Below, in pieces: positions 55,001 through 64,000 of a stretch of 64,000 nucleotides of DNA. Source of the DNA: Isoperla grammatica (Eukaryota; Arthropoda; Insecta; Plecoptera; Perlodidae); NCBI GenBank assembly GCA_945910005.1, contig OX246739.1:9274292-9338291 (forward strand), given 5' to 3'. The position numbers were made by a program, and so were the translations under genes. Position 1 is the first letter of the stretch. The number at the start of each line of letters is the position of its first letter. Below the pieces are notes generated by a model, which did not search any database, had not been told where the DNA came from, and saw nothing but the letters and a program-made list of their open reading frames with translations.

Positions 55001-57433
55001 TATCAATAATTCGCCCTCTATCGGTATATGTATCTAATACCGACGAAAAACTAGAATTACAAATGTTGTTTTCTTCATGTTTTGTCATGTTTTGAAAGTA
55101 CCAAGTTAGTTTTTAGGAAACTAGTTACTGCAGCGGGAAAACTGCCCGTCTGAGTTAGTGATTTTCAATAAAAATACATCCCCGTAAATAAGTGTTTCGT
55201 GTGTCCTGTGTTGAATATCTAAACCAATTACTGAAAAGAGAGAAAATAATTTGCTGCATACAAAACCCAAATCCAATAACAATTAGTGCTTCTCTCAAAA
55301 CTAATTTCGTCGTCGGGGTAATTCCGAATGTCTTCGTTTATAATTTGAATGCATCCCTCACATTTGTCTCCTGTTCCCGGTTGATGTTATCCAGGTCTGG
55401 ATCCCATTACCGAGGATTACTGGGTCTCGGGCTCAAATCCCCTACGATAAGACATACACCCACCCCCACCAACGATCAATGCTTACACACTTTACATTTT
55501 TCAGAATTCAGCGGGATACTCAACATGCTACTATGAATGATAACATACTGGATGAAGCGCCTGTCTGAGTACTGAATGAAACAAGACGTTTTTTTAAATT
55601 CAGATAATCTTACAATATTATTAATTAATATACATCTGTTCTCGTGGAAGTGTATACTGGTTTATTGCGGTAGAAGTATACCCGAATGGCGGCCGAAATA
55701 TTTAACTTACAACATAATAATTACGATTCGACTGTATCGAATGTTCAAACCATTATCCATTTAAGATTTAATTATCAATTAATGTTAACTGTGGCTGACA
55801 CAAAATCTCATTATCAATTATAAACTAATTATAAGATGAGTCGGACAGGAACGCATTAACGTAAACACAGGTGATTGACACTAATATCTGTTCTCTTCTC
55901 AACAGACAGACAGCCAAGTAATTTAAGACAGCCATCAATATTTGCGTCAGGCGACGTAAACTACGAAATGATGGTTCTATGTTTTAACTCAAAGCAATGT
56001 TTTTCTCGTTTGTAATAATTGGAGCTTATACAGAATCCTGTTTTAATTGGGTTTACATCACTTTGTGTTTTTTAAGACATTGATTACAATTTCTACCACA
56101 GAGAAGTCTGTAGAAAGGAAATAATTTTAATCAAAGGTAGATCTACTTATCATATAAAATAAAAAACGCGTGACGTTTACGAGAGCATAATGTTTTCAGA
56201 GGTAGAACCAAAACAGTGGGTTTCGATGTAGGAAATGAGAAAATCTGAGGGAAAATTGAAGATCAAGTAAACCTCTTTTTCTTAAAAGTTCATACGAAAT
56301 ATGAATGCAATAAACTTATATTGTTTTCAAACATTCACAAAAGATGATTTTGTTTGAGCACAATGTCGTATTTGTAAGTTAATATTATATCCACTGATAA
56401 CAATCTGCGCTTTATCTAAAAAGAATCCACCAAAATTGAAAACCAAAAATTGATGTTTTTGTACTCTCCTTTATAGAATAGTCATATTTCCAAAACATAC
56501 GTACAGGTCATCACTAATTTTGACACACGTATGGTTATTAATCAAGTTTCTATCCCGAGTAGTGAATGGTGTCCCGAGTAGCCGTGGTCAATTAGGCATT
56601 TGTCTGTTAAACTATGGTTGAACGGAGGTTAGAATTCTGGCTTGGCATGGATGTCATGTTGCGTTATTCATCTGTATAATATAAGCCACACAATGTCGTT
56701 TAGAATTGTTGCCCATACATGAAATCTTAGTACGAAAGTGGTATTCGCAAATTCATATAGCCATGAAGACAAGTGTGTTGGTAATTGAGTAATTAATATG
56801 AGGCACAATGCTTTGCACTTGACGCCAGTGAAATCAGGAAGACAATAGTAACTGCGGTATGAAGTTTTAAAATGCCGCTAAGTATGGAAGGAATTCTAGT
56901 TGAACAAGCAGTATTCAAGCGGGGACCGTTTCAACTCTACTTGTTCGAGCCGCGTTGCATTGAAATCAGAGTTCAAACATTTTAATATTCCCAGTTTTGA
57001 AGTGGAAACTTCGCATTTCGATGAGAGCTGGTTTGTGGGGTTGGTTGAGTGGTATAATAACGCCCATAAAGCTTATGTAATGGTGCGTTAACGATGAGGG
57101 TTGACTTCGAAACTTATCAGCGTCAACGAACTTTATTAAACTGTACTCAGTGAAAGGGACCTAGTGCACCGGCGGGCACAATCATTCGCGTTTCAATGTT
57201 TTTAGCGGAACAAAAGCATTGGCTGTAGGAAAGATCGCAGCGAAAACACTGAAAAGTATTTTTGATTCACAGTTGAGCGTATTCGAACAAAGTTGGGGTA
57301 GAAACTATTTTGTATGGGTTCTATCGCTTTCTTCATTTCAGAGTTGGTAATAAAATACCAGACCAACTTTCAGATTGAAATGCCATCTAGTAATGTTTGT
57401 ATTAAAAAAGTTTATAAATTATTATAATTGTTT

Positions 57434-57519
57434 CTTTGTTATTTGTTATTTGTTATTTGTTATTTGTTATTTGTTATTTGTTATTTGTTATTTGTTATTT
57501 GTTATTTGTTATTTGTTAT
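57434..57519. repeat. (TTTGTTA)n heptanucleotide microsatellite, about 12 units
   Basis: Perfect tandem copies of the 7-base unit TTTGTTA, flanked by unique AT-rich sequence. Confidence 0.93.
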
Positions 57520-58803
57520 TGATTTTTCGGTGTTGAGCGTATTATAAGCGTGAATCAATTACTCGATGGAAAATAAAAGGTGTTTACAACACTGTTGGTG
57601 GACAAAATTGCAACATATTTGAATAATTGTACAATGAACAGCGAAGAAACACAATACCAAAAAAACCATTACACGAATTACAAATACGACTCTCTAACAA
57701 ACAAGAATCTATACACGCTTTATCCTAAATTGCTCTCAACATAATCTGATCAAAGACATTCTCAATCTTAGTAAAACAACAAAAACCAAAATGATGTGTC
57801 TCATTTCTAGCATAGAAAAAAAAGATGTGATATTACATTCAATACAACCGAATTTGGTTGATTACATTTTATTGTTTACCGAGGACTCAACCGAAACGTC
57901 ACATAACGCCCACCTCTTCAACCAGAATTATAGCTAACGTGGACCTACTACAACCCGGGGCAAAACGGGGAATAGACAGTAAAAAAGTGTATATTAATTC
58001 ATATTTCTTCCTCTCATGTATATATGTCATGCATGCAATCTTCGCGCAATCTTCTAGCAGGAAAAGCTACTTGCGTTCCCCTTCACACATTGTGTTGACG
58101 TCATCAACATCACATCCCTGTAGATCTACCCTTAAGCTAAACGAGAAGCGTTTTAGTATCCAAGGAAGCAGGAACTACATCTTACTCTCCCCCAATCCGC
58201 ACCTTTTAAAAATGTCAACCAATGCACTCAACTTTGTGGCCCCTCTGAAGACATATAAATGTAGGCTGCATCGAAATGTTAAGTTTGTGACAATGAATTG
58301 AATGTGACTAGATTATTCATTTCCACATTCTACCAGTTATTGTCTGTCCCACTACAATGGCTCATTAAGCCGTTGGATATGTATTGCCCACTTGTTAATT
58401 CATTCAAAAGGTCTAGTCCGCCCTTTGAAGTTAATCTGGTTGACACGCGTGACCACACAACCCAGCAAGCTGCCATTTTGACCAAACAGAGAAATTGCGT
58501 AAGGCAATTAAATTTCGCTATCTCGTTGAAAATCGGAATTCCACTCGGAATTGTAACAAATACTCGCTTAGTAAACGCTTCGCTGGCTTAATATTACACT
58601 TCATGTGCATACTGATTAGAGTATTTGCTGGGCCGCCGTGAATGGCCGCGTTTGCTTGTTCTATCATGCGCATGTTAAGCCTCTTTTATCTCCATATACC
58701 AGACAGCAGAGGGGTTGGATTTAAGCTTGCATGGAAATTGAGAAATATTATAAATGATGTACCCAATATTGTATGATTTCGTTGCATTTCGTTACATACA
58801 ATT

Positions 58804-59005
58804 CAATACAGCGTGAAAAGTTACTTAAACACTCAACTAAAATTCCACATTTTATAATCGACATGCCGGCATTGTTATATATATTTTAATAAACAGTCCA
58901 GTTATAATTACAATACAGCGTGAAAAGTTCACTAAACTAAGATTTCACATTTTATAATCAACATGCCATTGTTATATGTTATAATCAACAGTCCACTATA
59001 ATACA
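58804..59005. repeat. Two-copy tandem duplication, period 107 bp
   Basis: CAATACAGCGTGAAAAGTT occurs at 58804 and 58911. It is followed in both by a CACATTTTATAATC and ACATGCC block and AACAGTCCA. AT-rich and non-coding. Confidence 0.75.
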
Positions 59006-62000
59006 CATCAACCCCAACTCTCCGCACATCAAAATGTTGGATGTTTAAGATTTATTCTCACACTCAGAACCAAAATTTTAATTGCAGTTTGTAGTCTATA
59101 TCCCCTTCCCTCATTTGTCTCCTTCCTTGTTTAATTACGAGGCCTACGAGGCTCTTAGGGTCTTCCCCTTCATTTAGCAGCCCGCTCCGCGTTGCAGTTG
59201 TTTCGGTTGCCTATCCATCAGGGGTTCCGCTCGCAGCTACTCCTACATCACAGCCGACTAATAAGTCCATCAACAAGGCTTCGTGATTAGCCCCCGTAGG
59301 AAAAAGGGTGGAGGCATTTTGCATACAGTTTCAAATTTTGTCTGAAACTGTATGAGCTGATTAATTCTTGGGAGGCGTTCAAATTATGTTTGCTTAGGAC
59401 TTAGTTTGAAGCAGACATGCAGAGTATCAAAAGACCTGGTTGAAAGTAGAAGCGTTTTGTAAATCTAAATGCTTCATACTGTATTTTATATTACTTTATT
59501 GCATTAAACCTTGTAGCACAAACACATGCCATTTATAAAAAATTAATATGAAGTGATTTTTGTGAGTACGATTTGACAGAATAGCCTCTTAAATATATGC
59601 TCTAATCAAGCATGTTTTGTACACAGTCTATACACACAAGAAAGAGCTTGATAATTTTTTATCTTAGGTAAGTATGTATATCATAAAATAACCATTCTCG
59701 CAAATGACAGCTACACTTTACTGTGTGGTAATGTTCGAACGTTCGCGATTTTATGACGAGATAGGCATACGACGCGATATTTCAGACTATAATGATGGCT
59801 GAAATCAATCAGAATAAATGGTAGAGTGACGACTTCTGCACAGCGATTCCTAAGTGATACGATAAAAAACATAATTTTTGAGGTATGAGAAATCAATACT
59901 TGGTTAATGCTTTCCAATATTACCTAACTGTTTCCATTCGTGCAAAACAAGTAATGGCCTTTCTTATAACCCAATCAAATATTTTAAGTCTCTTCTGACT
60001 TGTTTTCACCATGTCAACAACCAATCAGATGCTTGTCAATTAAGTCAGCTGACACCTGAACTCATATGACCGAGCATAAGCATAATTAACTTAAGTCATC
60101 TTGAAATTAAATTACACAAAGTAATAGGATCTTGTCATAATGTCATCATTGATTACCACACAAATAAAATAATTGGATTGATTAAATTATATTTTAATTT
60201 GCATGGTTATGATGTATATATTTTCTTAAAAATAATGATTTGTCAAAATATAAAATAACAACGTTTGCTCTAATCAATGTGTCAATTATATAGAAGTGAT
60301 TTTTGTTAAACAAGTCACTGTTCTTGTCAAAATACTTCCTAAAGTACAAGAATTTATTTCAGCAGTTAAAATGCTACAAAAGGTTCAATGTCGTTGTACA
60401 CGTTATGAGTATATGTCTTCATAATACTACATGTTATTCCTGGCGAAAACATTTAAGTCACTACCTTCGATATGGCTTCAAAACCATCGTTTAATGCAAG
60501 CTAATCTTGCAGAGAGACAAAAGCATGACAGCTTAAAGATGGAACCGAAACCTGCACGGATCTTTGATATACGTCCCACAAATTATGAACAAAGGACTAT
60601 CAACTTTGATGAAATATATAATATTGCGTATTCAAATTTGAATTCATGAAACCCTCCACGGGTGTATTAATAAAGTTAGTCCAACAGTTAGTGTAGCACA
60701 ATAACAACTTCTAATACATCAATCGGTGAGTCTGTAAGCGAGAATAGAATATCCCCTACTCGGCACGAAAAGCAATTACTGGCACATCCATCCATGGACG
60801 AGAGTCGTGTGGTTACTCCATAGCAGCCCTCATCTCAGGCACCGTCATAGGCGGAGCAAATTTGATTTCTCGACTGACCACACCGCGCCAGAAACGGATT
60901 GATCGTGTGCAAGAGTGTTTGCGTCCGGAACAAATTGGTCGGAAAGTTTCTGGTAACAATATTTTGAAAAAATGTTATGCCACCAATCATATTGATTGGG
61001 TTTCCCTAATGTGTATAATTGAACCTAATATAGTTATAGGTCACTTTTTTTAATCCATCTATTGTATACCAGCACACAGTCACTAGGGATTTTGGTTTTT
61101 ATGTTGAAAATAACAAGCAAAACAATTGGGTTGAAATCTATGATTTCCAAGGGCCAAGGATTGATTGGATACGTTTACAACATTATGATATAATAATGAT
61201 TAAAATGATGATTTAGTAATTATTTAATGATGGTGTGTTCAAGGGTGGGTGCAAAATAAAATTAATATGGTGAGTAATGTGAGCAAGTACACAAAAGTAG
61301 ATTTATAAAAAGGTTTACAGAGTTCAGGCTCAAAAAGTTGATATAAGCTTTGATAGCATTAGTGTAAGGTTTAAATTTACGTATACATGAGATGTACCTT
61401 ATCGGATATACTAAAGTCGATGGCAATTGAAAATGGAATCATGGTAAGAGGTGAGACAGTTACGTTGTCTTTGTAGATATAATCTTTAAATACATGCCAA
61501 ACTCAACATGCTATTGAACACCGTTCATGTTTGTATACTCTTGTCAATGTGGCCGTACTCAATAATGTGGAGTGACACGTTTGAGTGCTTATGATCACTA
61601 AATTGTCAACATATTATTGATAGTGTAAAAACCTGTGAATGAAGATTCGCGTAGGCCTACTGAGAAAAGTATTGACTTGAATAACCAACCAGAACAGAGA
61701 GTAGGAAATATCGAAGAGAGAACACAAGACGCTTCACTTCCATCGTCTTAAACCCACATCAAACAATCTGCGGTGAAACGTTTTCAAATTCTTCATCCCA
61801 GACATCCACATTTCCATGTTCACCTGAATGCGTTTGTATTAAGTTACAACTCCTGTAATATCTTCTGGAATTGCTTAGCAAGCTCCTCGTGCCTGCTTGA
61901 GCATCTCTCCGTGCTCAAGAGCTTTGGAATGAGGAGTATAACCTGATATTCCCGCTTACTTCCATTACACTTGACTTGTTGTGAGTGGGCTTGGGCGCGG

Positions 62001-64000
62001 AATGGCGTTGAAAAGGTTGGAATTCACCGACTATGAAATAAAATATGTTTCCAAAGCCACGAGCGAGTAAAACCATATTGCGCTTGTAATAAAAACATCA
62101 GTGGGAAAGCGGGAATGACCTTAAATTTTAAATAATATATTACCTACGTCCAGTTGACTTTAGCAGTTCATAAAACTGTCTGACATCGTTATTGTGTCAT
62201 AAACCAACCATATAACACGTCATCTACGTCATATATTGCTAAGGCAATACATACGCTAGAATTGAATACCCATGGAATATCGTGACACCCTCGACTGGTA
62301 TTGAGAAAGAGGTGCAACTCAAACAAAATATCACCTTTCAATTTAACAGCAAGGCTATTTCACCTGTTTTGATATCCATAAACTGAGACTTTTGAACAAT
62401 GAACCATAAATGATGTTTATGAAATATGTTAAAAAGTAAATCAAATACACAAATTGGATAACGCATATCCGCACATTACGTTTTCAATTCACGTTAGAAA
62501 AAACTACTTTCTCGCTGCAGGATGAAAATGATACTTATGATTGGTGGTTCAAAAACAATCAGAACAATACATTATAACAAGCGCTGTGTGTTTGTCCGGT
62601 TTTAGTTACATTACTTACTACGACACAGTTATTACTTGATACGGTAAAACTTGGCCAGCAAGTAATAATAATAATAATATGATCGTATGTAAGTTCTATG
62701 CGCCCCCTCTCTTTCTTTATCTCTACGAGTCACATCTGTAATTTGGTTTCAGTCATACATTTGTGCGGTTTCTTAATATGTTCAACCCAACAGCATCGCA
62801 TGAACGAGTGTGAGTAACATTACCGACCTGCAATACAGAACACATTGTTCGGGGCTGTGTAGTCAAATAACTATGCACAGAAAGCGGCTTTAGTAAAAAC
62901 TTTTAGCAACCTCCCCTACTCCAACATGAGTCAAATCATAGGGGAATGCATGTCCCCTTCTTTACCCGCTTATACCTCGTACCTCGTAGTAGTGACCTGC
63001 CAATGTACTGCGTTCCCTCTAAAAATAAAACATCGTTTTGAACTGCTACTATGCTGAAAACCATCCGAAATGAAAATCAAACCGTTGAAACTGAAAATAA
63101 GATATACGTGATTTAAATACGTGCATTCATGTATGCTTATCGGGGGCTCGTACGCTACATCAGTCGTATAGTGAGCACTGAGCAGTGATGCGTTGAGAGG
63201 GCTGTGGAATGGAGCGACTGTCGAGCGGTCTATTATTTAGTAAACATGGCGCTGAATAGGGCTTCGAACAAAGGGGGCTGACAAATAGAGAGAGAGAGAC
63301 AGAGGGTACAATCAAAGACAAACGACTTGATTAATCTACAAAGCGCATTCCATTATTTCGTCACCGACGCTTAAGGTCCATTCACAAATCACTTTAACTC
63401 CGTCGGTAAATTGTCCTGGATGATGTTAAGCCCGATTACATTGTTCATGAACTTTACTCGTTGATTATTATCGGATTCAATTCAAAATGGTATCTCGAAT
63501 TTGAAAATTTGCCACTCATTAACTAGTAATGGTGCAATAGGTTACATTAGAACCTTGTGTCTTTATTATGTATCAATTATATTTTGGAAAATGGTTCGAG
63601 TACTTTACGTACTTCATAGATTAATGTGATGGAATCTACCTAAAATGTGTGAGTTTCACTGTTTGACATTTTTCAATTGTAAGCAACGAATTAAATTATT
63701 AATGTATATTATTTAGCCAATCGAGTCGGAGTCATACATTTCGGTAAAATAAGAGGTGAAACGAGTTATTATTTTATTATTTTTATTTTTCGTTTTTTAC
63801 GTGTTATTCACGTATCCGTTACGAGTTTAGTTTATGATGTAAAACGTGTGATAAACGAGGCATTTAGGATTTTATTCATTTCACTATTTGGCACCTTTAC
63901 TAAATCTATTTCCCTTGTTACAAAACATTTTCTTAAATTAATGCTTAAACAGAAATATCGTCGCTATTCAACTTAAGTGTGTTGATGACGGTTAATGCAA

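Larger units (their letters stand above)
50432..64000. other. Upstream region / possible first intron of the SH2 adaptor gene; no gene seen
   Basis: There are 13.5 kb without a supportable coding exon. Short frames are scattered on both strands and have no recognisable domain or splice logic. Patches with more GC (50930-51140 and 53280-53460; 63150-63300 with a CATCAGTCG initiator-like site) are the best guesses for promoters or 5' non-coding exons. Repeats found here are listed separately. Confidence 0.4.

Noticed and set aside
57858..58301. 147-codon plus-strand frame
   Set aside because: No recognisable motif and low-complexity codon use; no flanking exons. Likely chance.

Overview
This window is animal nuclear DNA. 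It has multi-exon genes with GT-AG introns, an AT-rich background with GC-richer coding exons, many short inverted-repeat transposons, tRNA-derived SINE heads, and an SH2 adaptor of the metazoan-only SHB/SHD/SHE/SHF family. It looks like a bilaterian invertebrate. I cannot name the phylum: the abundant palindrome TAGGCCTA and the miniature transposons are suggestive but not diagnostic.

Every gene I can support is on the minus strand. From high to low coordinates they are: (1) an SHB-family SH2 adaptor (50431 to 43461, 4 coding exons, about 1063 aa); (2) a single-pass membrane protein with signal peptide, vWC domain, TM helix and PPPY tail, resembling DGCR2/IDD (38684 to 34698, 5 exons, 515 aa); (3) an unrecognised 949-aa protein with Cys/Pro-rich, Gly-Asp-repeat and acidic parts (27457 to 18801, 5 exons); (4) pieces of a small gene: a start exon with a possible zinc-binding motif at 17070-16961, and two terminal exons at 12987-12820; (5) a very large disordered protein (12122 to 525). 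Gene 5 has two giant exons whose splice sites and phases match, giving about 2705 aa with a C-terminal membrane anchor. All exon joins come from splice sites, phase and open frame, not from transcripts.

The space between exons is rich in transposons. Two non-autonomous hAT elements have perfect 8-bp target-site duplications (4014-4610 and 21366-22166). The second starts 11 nt past a 5' splice site. Other elements include a TTAA-flanked element (26181-26568), several palindromic MITEs, a three-copy retroposon-like family, SINE heads, and a LINE relic inside an older DNA transposon (29111-30088).

The most unusual structure is at about 26625-27190. The last ~45 coding bases of exon 1 of gene 3, with its splice donor, are tandemly copied four more times in the following intron. 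Each copy is preceded by a pyrimidine tract and AG, so each is a potential cassette exon of about 56 nt.

The right-hand 13.5 kb (50432-64000) and the stretches 27458-34697 and 38685-43460 hold no gene I can support. They may contain UTRs, promoters and the first intron of the SH2 gene.
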